Shown: positions 24,801 to 38,600 of the stretch, piece by piece
Position numbering within the stretch: position 1 is the stretch's first letter
Layout: each line of letters opens with the position of its first letter
Origin: Daphnia carinata
Lineage: Eukaryota; Arthropoda; Branchiopoda; Diplostraca; Daphniidae
Reading direction: 5' to 3'
Length of the DNA stretch: 64,000 nucleotides
Assembly: GCF_022539665.2 (NCBI RefSeq)
Contig: NC_081334.1
Coordinates: 1,798,001 to 1,862,000 of the forward strand
Notes under the pieces: model-generated
The model's input: only the letters and a program-made list of their open reading frames with translations
What the model was told of the DNA's origin: nothing
Database searches by the model: none
Made by a program: the position numbers and the translations under genes

Positions 24801-27800
24801 TGCAATTTCGCCAAACGATTCCGAGGAATTCAATCAACGAATGGCGAACGAGAAGAAAACGTCAATCACTGGGCCTTCTTATATACGTTCTGAGGCAAAG
24901 TATGACGTCACGGGCCGAGTGATAGTACAAAGATTGGGCCCATTGAGAGTGAACATCTGATCTTTTCCATAACTTTTTAGCGCACTCTATTTTCCATGTG
25001 CATTATAAATATGACAGCATAGCCAAAGAGGACATGTGGGAAATGGTGGGACGACCGGACTTGCGATCGATAGGTGACTCGCCTCCAAAGGCAATCAATT
25101 CTTTTTCCCGTCTCCCATTCTAATGACAATGTATTTAGGCGCATAATGAAAAAGACAACCGAGATTATAATCTTACCAAAACTCCCTGTGTGATTATGTA
25201 TGGGAAATCGCTTCTGATTGGCTATTTTTCGTTCTTGTTCCCAACTAATCTATTGGTTCTCGAATTCCCGAAGAGAGGTCCCAATCTTATTATCATTATT
25301 ATGTCCTTTCCGAGAATAGCAGATTGATATAACAGATTCTAATGAATTGCATTCCCTCTAAACTATTTGATTTTCTTCCCCCCCCCCTTTTTTTTTTTCT
25401 TAAAGTCTCTTATATACCACCAGATATTGGATCCCGACTGGAAAATGGAGCGTACTGTACGTCGATCGAGCAACGACGTTTGACGTACTCAATAGCGACA
25501 CTCGTCGTGGAACATCAGACAATTGTGCTCGTCTTTAGAATAAACGATAAATCCAAAAGCTTTTCACGTATAGAGACGGAGAGACGAAGCGTTTCTCTTT
25601 TGTTGTATCCAAACGGGGGGGGGGGGGGGGATGTCGCGAACAACACGCCCACCGGCGGGATTGAGAGGACGTGCACAAAGCGTCCAACCCGCAACAGATT
25701 CTGATGTCTCGAGTTGCCTTCTCGGATGGAGCATAGCGCTCACACAAAATACGCGTCCTTTCCTATACAAATGTGGGCGCACTGACGCGTCTTTTATGTA
25801 TAGATAATAATGTAGGAAAAAAAAAATGAATAAATAATAAAAAAGATGGTATATAGAATATGTTGCCGCGGTGTTGCGTTCCGAGTTTTTGCTCGTCAGA
25901 CGCAGAGACTAATAGCATCAAAGGCGAGACAAGAAGCCATCGATAATGACCACGCGCTGCTGCTATTGACGCATCGCTGTCCAACCCCCATGGAAAATAA
26001 AAGAAGAAGAAGAACGCGCTTCGGTGCAACTTCTTTTCAAACTGGCCCCTCGACGTCTTTGACTTTCTCTCTCTTTCCCCCTCGCCACAAATGACCAAGG
26101 TCTCTTTCTTTGTTTACTCCTTTTCTTTTGCCCCTTCTGCTTTCATCTGGCAAAAGCCGCACGCTGTGTGTAGGCTTTGCCGCTTCGACTGCCAGTGCCA
26201 GTTCATTATCTCGTGGCAAGAACCTCACGAACCTACAACGGCAGCCCGGCAGCCCGCTTTTGTTCAAAAGTTATGAAGCAGTATTTAAAAGAAAGCTGGG
26301 GAAATGAAGATAAGGACGTCAAGTCGATTGCTTTATTGTGTATATTAGCCACTAACAAACGGTAATGGCGTGGGGCCTAAGCAAGATTCCCAATTTTCGT
26401 TCACCTTTTGTCTATGTGTGTAATTGGCTAAGCTGCTCGGCTATAACGAGCAATGTTCGTGAATGTTTTCAAAATTTGATTTGTCTTTTAGTTTTTTTAG
26501 TTTTTTTTTTTTTTTTTCCTTCACGTTTTAGCATATACTTCATCAGGCCACTTGATGCTGACTATCCTCTTGATAAAAATGGAGCTTGTCAAAGTCAGGG
26601 CTTGTTTCGGCAGAGTGGACTTTGAGGGGGACATGAGCTTCTCTTTCTTCTGTTTATTTATTTATTTATTTATTTTCTGCTAACTACAAGAACCAGACGT
26701 CCTTGTTTTGTAATTAGCATCGTTTTCGAGCGTCTAATATAATTAGATGGACCATCTATACGTACTCGCTGTATGTTCTATAGAGTAAAAACAGCTAGTC
26801 GCTAATGAAGCACTTCTTGATGAACGACTGATGTTATATGAACATCATTACAATATCGTCTCGTTCCAGCAAACTTTGAGGGTTTTTTTTTTTTATTTTC
26901 TATGTTTGCAAAGGTCCGTCTATCCACATCGAATGGTTTGCTATTTATTGATTAGATTTATTTTTGTCTTTCATCCATTTAGTTTTCTTGTTTCTTTTTT
27001 TCTGTATTCAACCCTAACGAAGATGAAACGAGTTTGAGTTAAAAACAAAAAAAAAAAAAAAGAAAAACAAAATGGGAGTGTCCCAATAAATAAACTGAAT
27101 GGGGACAGCATCCGGTAACAAGCATGTCGTTTTTCGTCTATTAGGTAGCGATTGTTGAGTATAGTCACAATCCCCCCTTTTTTTTTTTTTCCTTCTCTCG
27201 CTGGCCACAAGTCTCTTATTTCTTTACCCGTCTTTCCGGTACAGCCATCCTCCTACATCCGTTCCTTTTTATTTTTACGGAAGAAGCAAAAGCTTGCTAC
27301 CGCTTTTGACTCCATTTTTTTGTTCATAGCATTTATCAAGGGAAATTGGAACAAGCTTTCGCTAGGACAAAAAGATCAAACATCCACGGCAAAGTGATTC
27401 GATATCTTCGGTCGCATAGAAATCCATGAAGTGGCACAAACAAGAAGCCGGTTCATTTTTTTTTTTTAGGGGATAGGAACATACAAGAAAAAAAAACTAA
27501 CTAATTATTTAAAAAAAAAAAAAAAGAGAGAGAGTTGGAATGGCCTGGTTTTGCGGCGACATTGAGTTGCCCCCTTAAGTGAGAGAATTTAATTAATTGC
27601 GTGTAGGCAGTAAGCTTTTTTTTTTGAGAGGAATCGTTGCTAGGGGCAACGGCTGTGGGAGTTGCACTCTCACACCAGGTGTTGTAATGCATTTTCCTGT
27701 ACTTTCTTCGTAAGTCTTAAGGGATTTTTAAAATGCCCTGTAATAAAAGTTTGGCTGAAGATCGGAGACGGGGCAGAATGAAAACTTTCGATCCAACAGC

Positions 27801-28700
27801 TCCAACGATATGAAAAATCGATTTAAAAAAAAGGTCGGGGGGGGGGGGGGGGTCTTTGACGACAAAGAAGAAACCAGCGAGACAGGAAGGATTTGAGAAA
27901 AAAATATAAACAGTATATAAAAAAAAAAAAAATCTCAATTGAAACTGTAGACATCATGCATATTGCATCCTATAACATATAGAGCACCGGTCTGAAAGCT
28001 TTTCCCATAAAAAAAAAGGGAGGGAAAGAAAAGGATGACACAACTAGTATATATAGGTATTTGATGATTACAATATATAGTGTCCTTGTTTCTTTTCGTC
28101 TGATTCCACCCACTTTCAATGAATTTCGCTAGAAATGTTGGAAATGTCGATAACACATCGGAATGAGAAACGAAGATTTCTGTTTTGATTTTTTTTTTTT
28201 TTTTTTTTGCTTCGAGGAAACATCGGCGCAGGCGTCCTTCCCTCAACAATGTAAGGCAGCTGATACATCCGGCGTAGTGGTGTCGTACGTGAGTCACTCA
28301 CGCTCACGAAGCGCATCTCACTCGCCGGCTGACTTTCGCTTACGGAGCATCCGTTTTGAACATTAACCACGTTTCCTTCTCTCTTCTTCTTTTTCTTTAT
28401 AAAAAATACGCCATCGTCCACACCGTCCATTTAGCGAGAGTGTGTCTGGTGTGCGAGTGTGTGTGTGTGTGTGTGTTCATCGCACAGTGGCGTGCCGTGG
28501 CTTCCAGTAGCGCCCACACGGCAACGTCTTCCGCCACAGCTGCTCATCGTACAATATTACACGACAGCCACTCCTATTATATTCCCTCCGTCATCCGTAA
28601 TTCGATTTGAAAGCCACCAGCGTCGTGCCCCATCAGGACTTCCCTTTTACCGTTCAAGAGCAAGACGGGACTTTATATTTTTCTTCTTTTTTTTTTTTGA
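21800..28700. other. Gene-free stretch
   Basis: No supportable gene. Isolated AGATGGCG-type cores occur near 22390. The rest has pyrimidine and purine tracts, a G16 run at 25615-25630, a G16 run at 27837-27852 and short (TTTA)n near 26656. The frame at 22932-23219 (+) has a hydrophobic end but no recognisable family. Part of this could be intron or promoter of the zinc-finger gene that follows. Confidence 0.45.
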
Positions 28701-28722
28701 AAGCCACCACACTGCCAACAAC

Positions 28723-31700
28723 ATGTCAGCAGGGAGCAATTCCAATTTCCTTTGGATACTCAAATCGTCGCTCTTTTTCAGTACGTCCAAGAAACTTTTT
28801 GCCAGTTTCGCTGGGCACATCACCAGCAGCGCATCGCACCAATCACGTAACTATGGCTTTCCTTATTTTTTAGATGTCAATGTCGATGGAATATTTGCTT
28901 TAAAAAAAAAAAAAATAGGCATAAGCGTAAGGGTTGATTTATGAATAGGAGCTCGTTTAATGCAAAGTCTGGGATTAATGGTCGGTGCTTATAACTCTCA
29001 TGTTTGCATCGAAATAGACACGGTGAAATGATTTTTTTTTTTTTTTTATTATTATTATTGCAAATGTGTGTGTGTGTGTGAGGGATGTGCGTGGAAATCG
29101 ATTATCAATGGCGGGACGAGTTTGTATCTAGGCAACGGGTGCCATTACTTGCGCGATGTGAAAGGAGATTCATTTTAATGTCTAGCCATCTGTATAAATG
29201 AACAGATTGGATTGCCCTGCGCAGCGTGAAAATAAAAAAAGAAACTTGCGACGGGGGCGCCAACCATTTTTCGGGTGAAAATCGGATGATCCGTCGCTTT
29301 CCCGACACGCATGGACGCATCCTCCTTCAAAAATCCGCACGTTGAAAGACCTTTAAAAAACAACTTTGTTCTCAACTGAAATTTTAAGCGAAAGGAATCG
29401 CATCGGTAGTTTTAAAAAATAAATAAAAAACAACAACATCGAAAACTTAACACTAAGCTACGAATAGAACGTTAAAAACGAAAGGAAAATCTTAACGGCT
29501 GAATTATGCAAAACATCCCACTGAAAGGAACGCAATCACGAAGTTAAAAAAACAAACAAAACAAACATGATCTCGCCGAATCCCCGTCTCGACATCTGCC
29601 CGCTAGATTCGGGCCCTGCAAATTAAAAAGCAAGTTAGAACAACGATGCGAATGAAGGGGGTACCAAGTTTTTCGCCGCGTCTCTCGACGTTGCATGTTT
29701 GTGCGCCGTAGCGCTAAATAATTGACTCGCTTTGCTTCCTTACATTTCGGCAAAAGGCAACGGACACGTTTTGTGTACGTAGATAGGAAGAAAGGCGGAT
29801 AACAAACGGGCACAACTTTGGCAGCCAACTTGATTTTTTAAATAGCATGCGAACGCTGAATAAAAAGCGAGCGACATTTGTTTTCTTCAAACTGACTAAT
29901 GAATATTGCTGAACATTCAAAAGACAAAGGCAATTGATTTTTTTTTTAAAGAGCAAATATTTTCAACTGTTACCTGGGCTCTTGTATAATAGGCCACTTT
30001 GATTGGCTTCTTCGCCTTTCCTTGCTCTTCCCATTTGTTTATACGCCAAGTTCGCCCCTCCGTCTGAAACAGAAAAGCGCAACTTCAAAGGGCTTCCAGC
30101 ATTCACTATTTGATGAGTCCGGGAAAAGTATTTTCCAACTTCTGATCGCACTTTGATTCAGCAAAGTTTTTTTTTTTTTCTTTTCCAAACGATCCTTTGG
30201 AAAAATCTCGTTCTACGCAAACGAGAAAAAGCGGTGGCCTATTATTTGTTTTATTCACCGACATCTAACCTCTTTTTTTGCCTTTATTTGATCTGAAAAA
30301 AAAAATTAATAATGGGTTCCAATCAATGAAATGGAAGCATCCGTGGGTGTGGTGTCAAACCCTCTGCGCATTGGCTCATCCTCAAAAAAAAAAAAAGCGT
30401 TGAGGTTCACGCTGTACGACCGTTAGGAATCGTGACAATATTTAGACCTGGAGAGGTCCTCAAAAGCCTAGGGGTTAGGGGGGGGGGGGTCAAGTAGACG
30501 TTGAATAAAATCAATGTATTCATCGATTCGAGTGTCACATTTTTCTATTCCACCTCTACTGTGAAAATGCGACGTTTAAAAAAAAAAAATTGAAAAATAC
30601 AAATGGCTTTTCATACGCTGTTTCGACAGCACGAAAATTGGTGCGCCCTCCTGAAGATTTCCCATGTGTCTCAAAAAAATAAAATAAAATAAGCAACAAT
30701 AAAATATAAAAAAAAAAAACAAAAAAAAACCTGCCATTGATTGTCAGAATACACGGGAGGCTTGGGTGTAGACCGAGAGGACGTACACACATAAAGGGCG
30801 TTGAATCGATGGCACACAAAGGAACACAGATTGAACGCGTGCGTGCCATCTGTGTGTGTGTATGTACCCCTGCACGACGAACAAAACAATATACGCAATT
30901 CTCCTACATGTATTTTTCGTTTTTCTTTTGTTTTTATCTTTCTTCCTTGACGGCTGACTTCTTCATCTTCTTCTGCGTCCGTGTCATGATGGATGGTGGA
31001 ACGCTCGGTCCACCCTCGGCTATGGGGAAACGTCGCGGAATGGAACAGTTTCGGGCAAACCGAATCGATGTGAATACGAGCAACTATCGGCCGTTGAAGG
31101 CAACAACAACCGGACGGACAGGCATAAGAAAAATGGCAAAAATAAAAACGAACGTCACCGTCGTTTCGGATCTATTGACAACGAAGGCAACGAAGACGAC
31201 GACGACAGCAGTTCCAGCAGCCAAGAGGATGAGGATTCCGGTAATCAAAGCGAATACGCTTCTTTTCCCCCCATCAACCTTCCCTTTTGTTGTGTGTGTG
31301 TGTTGTCGTTGCTCGTCATTTTGACACGCGCTAATAGAATCGAGATGTGTTCAACTTTGTAGCGTTCCACAATGGTCTTTTCTCTTTTTCCATATGGGGA
31401 TGATTTTCTTCTGTGTTGTGCCAGATGAAGACGACGATGAGGAAATCGACAGGTTAACGTGCTGGGTCTGCGAGCGGGCATTTAGGTACATGCGAAGAAC
31501 ATAACAATAATATTGCAATGATTGTATCGTGACGTTTCTAGTTCGACGCGCATCCTGGAACGGCACAAAATACGAGAACGTCATTTCGGGTGAGTTTTAT
31601 TGTTGTCGGCCATTTTTTTTTTTTTTTTCTCTTGGGTCTACTCCACCCATAGAGAAATGGCATAACCCTTTTTGGTTGTGATGAATTTGTACGCTTTTAT

Positions 31701-32488
31701 TATGATTTATTTTTGTGCGAATGCGTAGTCCGGTCACACACCTTTAGTTCTATCTCGATAACCCCACCCGCACCCCCTTCCCACCTCGCCCATTAATGAT
31801 GCAGAGATCGATGATGGGATTGCGAGTAGTGTGGCACTATATTCTGATGAACGTATACTTAAAACTGGGGCGCAACACGGCCAACAAAGTCGAGTCTCTT
31901 TTTGCCTAAATGCATTTCCCTATATCCACTAGTCATTTGCAAAACTCTGAGCCAGCGGGCCACGCCCGCCCCACCCTTTTTTTTTGTTTGCCGAATGCAG
32001 TCCATGCATACCACACAGCCGTTATATATATATATACGGTATATATGTATATTCCTGGGATTTCTTAAAATCTAAAAAAAAAATTCCGCAATGAAAAGTT
32101 CGGGCAAATTAAGAGTTTCCACCGCAATCCTGCCCACGCTCGTCTTGATGTTATTCAAAAAAAAAAAAAAAAAAAAAGAAGAAACTTTGGCTCACTTTGG
32201 GCATGTTCAAAGACGGTCGGAGGCTTGTAATTTCATTGCACGCGTGAGCAGCACGTGTGTGTGTGTGTGCGTATCTGGCTAAGCTCCGAACGTTGCTAGG
32301 CGTCGAACGGTTGACTGATTTCTCACGTCATTCTTTTTTGGGGGGGCCCCTCCAATGTTTCTTTTCAGATTAAGTTTCCACGAAAAATTCGGAAAATGAT
32401 GAAATGGAATACCCCGCTGCTACTCTCCTATGTACCATTGCCAGACCGATATATTTCAATCACCCCCCCCCCTCCCCTTTGTTTTCAC

Positions 32489-32526
<38 letters not shown>

Positions 32527-33554
32527 TTGCAGGTGATGGATTTCTGTTAGAAATACCACGGCATGACGCAGGATCGTTACTCAATTTCATTCACGACTTT
32601 TTCCCAGTCGACCAATCACGTTTGGCTTTGTTATTTCACCTTCAGACACTGACATCAGAGTCAGCAGTATCGAATTCATCATTCAAATATTTTTTTTTTT
32701 TTTTACAGCAAAAATAAATAAAAAAAAAAAAAACATTTTGGCCAATAATATAAAAACAGCACGCCAGTGTAGCAATTTCACCAATGTGACAAGCTAAACG
32801 CGCAGGCTCTGCCATTTGCATGTAGGCCAAGTTCGATCTTTCTCTCTCTCTCTCTTGTATATTTTTTTTTATTCGGCTGTACGAAACATTGATCCAAGAG
32901 CTCGTTGTTTTCGTTTGACGAGTGCACATCTAATGACGGATGCCTTTGGTTTCCCCTTATATTTGGTATGGATTGGCTTTGCGTGTGTGCGTCTCAGTTC
33001 AGTACATCTGTGATGTTAACACAGCCGAGCAAGAAAGCCACCTCTCTCTTTTCACATGGCATCATTCGTGAAGATGTTTTAGATCTTGGGCTTTGATTTC
33101 AACATTTCTTGTTTGCATGGTTTCATCTTTGTTGCTGCTCGAACTGCAATGACTCTCTTCTATTTTTATTTTATTATTATTATTTTTTTTTTTTTTTGGC
33201 TCTCGTTTGATCTTTGAAATTCGGTTCCGCCTTTATGTGTGCGGCGTTGCCTTCATCAACCGCGGATCATTTATATTTTGCTTTTGAAATTCATGCGGCC
33301 GTTTTTTTTTTTTTTTGGCTTCTGATCAAAGATGCGGAACGTGCGACGCCATATTCCCGACACTCATGGCTCTGGAAGCCCATCAGGAGGAGGCGGATCA
33401 CTGGTCGAGCGACGAAGAAGACGACGACGATGAGGACGACAAGGACATGGACGGCCACAACTCGTCGGAGGACTCGCAGCTCGACACCGAAGACGAGATG
33501 GAACTCGATGGCAAAGATCACCAACTCAAGAAGGAACGGCTTTTCCTCATCTAA
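28723..33554 (+). CDS. Acidic two-finger C2H2 zinc-finger protein
   Basis: Predicted exons are 28723-28846 (tentative first), 31049-31240, 31425-31485, 31542-31589 and 33332-33554; phases agree throughout and give about 215 residues. There are two C2H2 fingers with identical spacing, C-x2-C-x12-H-x5-H: C118, C121, H134, H140 and C143, C146, H159, H165, only two residues apart. Both are flanked by Asp/Glu/Ser-rich acidic stretches, with a basic Lys/Arg/Asn-rich patch before the first. This suggests a nuclear nucleic-acid-binding or adaptor protein. I do not recognise the ortholog. The last four exons are well supported by splice signals. The first exon rests only on a good start context and matching phase, and other upstream exons are possible. 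The gene converges on the myosin gene. Confidence 0.7.
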
Positions 33555-33740
33555 TCGGTACGTTCCCGGATTGTTCGTCGCAAATATGTTCCCACACACT
33601 AAGTAGTTCTTCTTCTATCAATAAGTGGCTCCGGGTATTAACTCAAAAAGATGAATGTATATATATATATATATACAGTATAGTATTTGAATCTTTAATG
33701 GAGGGAGAGAGAAAAAGAAGATGAGATGACATTCTTAGTC

Positions 33741-33746
33741 AATAAA
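33741..33746 (+). terminator. Poly(A) signal AATAAA of the zinc-finger gene
   Basis: AATAAA lies about 190 nt after the stop codon at 33554, just past a (TA)n run. Confidence 0.5.
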
Positions 33747-33749
33747 AGA

Positions 33750-35360
33750 GAGATATTAAAAGATGTAAGCCTATAAATCATGTGTGCATTATTCCCGTGC
33801 AGACGACATCACCATGACGACCGGAGTCGAACCATTCCTTTAGTGTTCCATCAGCACACGAGAGCAGCGGCAACAGCTTTGAATTATTTATAATATATCG
33901 AATGTACAATATTCCATATCTACTGGTCCACACCCGAAACCAAGCTATGGCCCCACAATCCCCTTCGCTTTGCATTTTCATCTCAATGTCTGTAATTCCA
34001 TTCTTCGCCCCCCACCCCCCAACTCTTCAACCAGTCACTCTACCCCTTCCTCGAGCGTGTGCGTGTCCGTATCGCACGAATGTCATAAACATTTCTTACA
34101 TTTTATTTTATTTTTTTTTTTTTTTGGCGACGTACTCACCAACACGCAGGCCGATTTGTTTAAAAAATGTTCCTCACCACACACACGAAAAAAGATAAAA
34201 CAAGAAAGGGCACACAATAAAGAAAAAAAAAAGGGGGGGGGGGGGGGGGGAGCGGAATGATGGAAGTAGAGGCATCGTGTTTGATCAAGAGCCCTACACT
34301 CGAAACCCAACGGGTAATGGCTTGCCGTTTCTCATCTAAATACAGAGTACGTTACACACACACACACACACAGCTATTATATAGATCGAATGCAATATCT
34401 ATCCCGTGAGAGGAGTGATTCGTCTTTGTGTGTGTGTGTGTGTGTTGCATCCAATCGTATAAGACATTTGGCAAATAAGGGCAACGGCTTTTCAACACGC
34501 ACGGGCAATCAAGACAAAACGGATCCAATTTTCATTTTTAGAGACGCCAGCATTTCTCTCGAACATTTCGTATTCACGCAGGGAGATTGTTGATCAGCAT
34601 CGAGAGTTTTGGATCGGGAAAAAAAAAAAAAGAAAGAAGACGGATGAGGCAATATCTCATATTGTTTAATTCATAAATTCATATCGAGTCAGGAAGGCGG
34701 GAGGAGGGGGTATCAGGATGGGAAATCAGAAGAAGAAGAAAAAGAAATAAAACAAAGGTAGGAAAGAAAGTAGTGAATGTCGGGGATAAAGATGGGAAGG
34801 TGGGGGCGTGAGAGGGCAAGAGGAGACACTCAAAAACTGACGACATCATGGCACATATATAGTTGTTGTCTTTCGTTAATTATTTTTCTTATCTCGCGTT
34901 CGTCTTCTATTTTTTTTTTTTTTTTTTTTTAATTTCATCGTCTTACAGCTGAATATGGCATCGGTGCAAAGTTTGATAATATCATTGTAACAATTGTGTA
35001 AAGAATGACGATAATATAATAATTGAAGAGAATGGACCATGTCTCGGGCAAATCAGATTAATTAGTGGTTGAAAAAAAAAATGTGAAAATTAAAAACAAA
35101 CAAAAAAAAATAATAAACAATTGAGCATTGGGCTTGTCTCTGATAGCGTCAAAGAGCGAATCAAGTTCCTTTTTTTTCTTTTCTTTTTCTAAAAAGAAAT
35201 TCTCAAATTGAAAACAATCGCACCTGGACTGAGAGAAGAAAGTATCGATTTCTAACGTACAAAAATATAAAAAATCACACACACACACACACACAGATCA
35301 AAAAATGGATAATTGTAAGCAACTGAAGAAACACGTTAACAGATATAAGGCTCTTTTTGT
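33750..35360. other. Intergenic region between convergent genes
   Basis: No gene seen. It holds an A10-G18 run at 34223-34250, (CA)n near 34360, (GT)n near 34430 and (CA)n near 35277, plus long T tracts near 34911. Confidence 0.6.
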
Positions 35361-35366
35361 TTTGTC

Positions 35367-35372
35367 TTTATT
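35367..35372 (-). terminator. Poly(A) signal of the myosin gene
   Basis: TTTATT on the plus strand (AATAAA on the minus strand) lies about 230 nt beyond the myosin stop codon at 35602. Confidence 0.4.
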
Positions 35373-35601
35373 GTGTTGGGGGGGCTAGAGAAAATATAGA
35401 AAAAATGTTTCTTTTCCCGAGGAGGACCGATGCCAGCCTCTAGTGGTGAGGCTAAAAATCAATCAGCATTTCTTTTCTTTAATATTATTCTTTTTTATTT
35501 GGATGATGGATGAAAAAAAAAAAAGAGAGAGAGAGAGAAGGTCATCATCTTCTTCACTCCTCCTCCCTTTCCTATACATGTATCGATGGTATTTCAAAGT
35601 T

Positions 35602-38600
35602 TCAAATGTCGACGCCAGGCTGCTGGCTGTTGGGCTTGAGCTCGAGAAACTGATACGGCACGTGGAAGTGATGGTTCTTGTGTTCGACGAGTAGGTGACC
35701 CCTGCGGTGAGAGGCGCCCATCACCATCACAGCCTCTCCGCCACGTAACACCACATCACCGTTAGCATCTTCTATTTATAACGAATGCATCGGGATTTAA
35801 AAAAAAAAAAAAAAAAAAAAAAAGAACGGAAGATTGCAAAAGCGCATGAGAGACGTACCTGGAAATGTACTTTTCATGATCCTCGTCTGCGGATATCCTA
35901 ATTTACTGTTGCCCGCCACTGTGTAAGACCGGCTGGGCGGCAACGGGGGAGGTCTCTCCTAAAATGCAAAATTTTTTATTACTTTTCGTACATTTTCGCT
36001 GGAAATGGAAAAGCAGATGACTCACCAAATCTAAACCGAAGAGAGAACACGTGTGTTGTATGGTCTTAGCGTCGCACTTCTCCTGGTGGAGGCCAGCCAA
36101 AGCTTCGGGCGGAGGCGTACAAGCGATGGGCTGCGGCCTTGGCCGGCCGTACGACTGTTGTTGTTGTTGCGACGAGCCGACGTTCTGGCCCACGCCGGCC
36201 AACTGCTGCGATTGTTGTGACTGCTGCTGCTGCTGTTGCTGCAACTGCTGCTGTTGTTGAGGTTGTTGTTGTTGTTGATTGCGATTGGCTGGATGAGAGT
36301 TACCTATTTATAAAAATCGAATCGATTAAAAATTGAAGAGAATTTCGATCAGGACGTTAAAAGGATCTTGCCACGATTAAGATTGACGTGTGAGGCGCCA
36401 CCAGCCACCTGGTGGCTTTGCAGACTGGCGCCGTTGTTGACGGACATGGTGGAATTGTTGGCGTTTCGACCCATTCGCAATTCCAGCTGGCGTTTGACTG
36501 TGGGCCAGCGACGACGAAAGTGCCATCCGCGCCACGTCGACTGGATGGCCACGGCCGCATTGTGACGCGTTTCGGCTCGCAATGCCTCCAACTGCTGGCG
36601 GGCGCCTTCGCTGAGGAAGATGTGCCGTTTGCCCAACGACCAGCTGGTACTGACGTTCGAATCCTTGGGCAGTTGGAGCGTCGTGTTGGCTTGGAACGAT
36701 TGCAAGATCAGAGTGCAATCGTCCACGGCCTTGTCGTCCAGCCGTTTCAGCCGCTTGAACGGCGCCAGCATCTTGTAGCGGGCATTAAACGCTTTAAACC
36801 TCATCCGGTGTGGATATCCTGGCCAAATTTAATCATTTATTTATTTTTATTTTTTTTTCTTTTTGAAAACAATGTTCGTGAGAAATGGGAAAATTTCTTT
36901 TACCTCCAGCCATGAGATTGACAGTTTCGAGGACCTGGAGGGCTCGGACCTGTCGGCTGACGACAGATCGGTCGAAATGGCCGGGCGTTTCGGTGTTATT
37001 GGCTCTGACGCACCGGATAAAGTGAGGCTTGGCATGTACAAGAGTTCGTAACAAGTTGTCCAACCGGGTGTGAAAGTCTTGCGTCAGCGTCGACACCGGA
37101 TCGTCGCCATTCAACCTACGAGTTCCATAAACGGCAATAGAATAAACAGAAGAATAACGTCACACGCGTTCATTATCGTTTTTTGTTTTTTTTTTGAACA
37201 TTTTGTTAAAAGCAAATGAATATTTAAAGAGCAATTGCGTTTTTTGTTTACAGGTCAGTGTGAGAGGTGGGCGAAATGCGGAAGCGGATTCCCCTGGGCG
37301 CCGTCTCCTGGGCAAAGAGCACTTTCAATTCCGAGCCGAATAAATGTGTGGCAAAGCCAAACTGGCAACTCTGCTTGTAAAAAACGGAAACCAAATCGTC
37401 CGGAAGCACATCGCGATTCGTATCTAAAAAAAAAAAAAAAACGTACAAATTTACGACGTTAACTATCGATTTAAAATTGAAAAGCAGGTTTTTATTTTAC
37501 CTAAGCAATCGCTGGCATCGTAAACGACTCGGCCAGCGAAATGCTGAATGCCAAACACGCGCAAATCAGACGATGCGGACTTGGATTCGAACAGTCTGCT
37601 GTTGTGCTTGTGCTGGAGCCTGACCTTTTGGACGTAGGACTCGGGAGTACCGCGGGCGCTGCACTCGACATCCAGCATACTCAACAGGCCTGTCCGCTGT
37701 TTTGATTTTTTTTTTTATTTTTCAAACGTTAAAAAACAAGAACAAATGCAGAATTTAAAAAGGAACCGGTTTTGCAAAAATAGTCAAGTCCTTGAATGAA
37801 TTAAAAACAAAAGAAGTGTGTCAAGTGTACCAGCGAAGAGATGAGGTCAATGCACGGCACGTTATCGACGTAGTCCGGTTCCAATTCACACTGGATCCCC
37901 TCCTCGCGACACGACTCGATACTCGACTTGAAGATGTGCGTGTTAAAGAAATGCTGCATTGTTTCGGCGCACAAGTTGATGCACAAGTGTTCCAACTGGC
38001 TCGGCTGCAGTAACCGATTTTGATTGATCGCGTTGGCGTGTGCGGTCGGTCGGAGGGAGGGATAAAAAACAAACAAATAATAATAATGATTTTCTGATGA
38101 TTATTATATCCTTTTGATGTACAAGTTTTTGAAAATTTGGGGATTGTACGTCAATGGTAATTGGCTGTTAAAAAATGTCTGTATTTACCTTTGGATCTTC
38201 AAAGCCAAACATGTCTAGAATACCGATGAATCCATCGGTAGCGTGCCGGACGGCGGTATTGAGAACGGCCATTGATCGGCTGGACTTTGAGCCGGCCGTG
38301 CCTACTGTCGATGCGTGTTGACTGGCCACTTCGGCCTGGTTATGGACGGAATCATTGGAATCGGAGCTGAGCGTGCCCGACATACACAGCCGCTTGAGGC
38401 TGTTGGCCCGTCTGACGATAGTGGCAACCGTCCTACAGTAAAGCGCCTTGGCCAGCGCGTCTCTCGCTCCACCCGACTAATTTTTTTACGTATGCAAATG
38501 AGGCCTCAATTTTAATTGATAATAAAGAGATTTTAAAAATTGTTTTTTTCTCATACCATGTTGGCGTCGCAAATGGACTTGACGAGTTGCCCGCGGACGT

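Noticed and set aside
28459-28944. 161-residue plus-strand frame as a single-exon gene
   Set aside because: It begins in a (GT)n run and passes through a T tract; only its part from 28723 to 28846 is used, as a tentative first exon of the zinc-finger gene.
30737-31324. 195-residue plus-strand frame over the zinc-finger exon region
   Set aside because: The spliced, phase-consistent zinc-finger reading uses a different frame of the same DNA; this frame is Thr/Lys-rich shadow sequence.
36051-36260. Cys-rich plus-strand frame
   Set aside because: It is the antisense reading of the CAG/CAA poly-Gln tract of the myosin.
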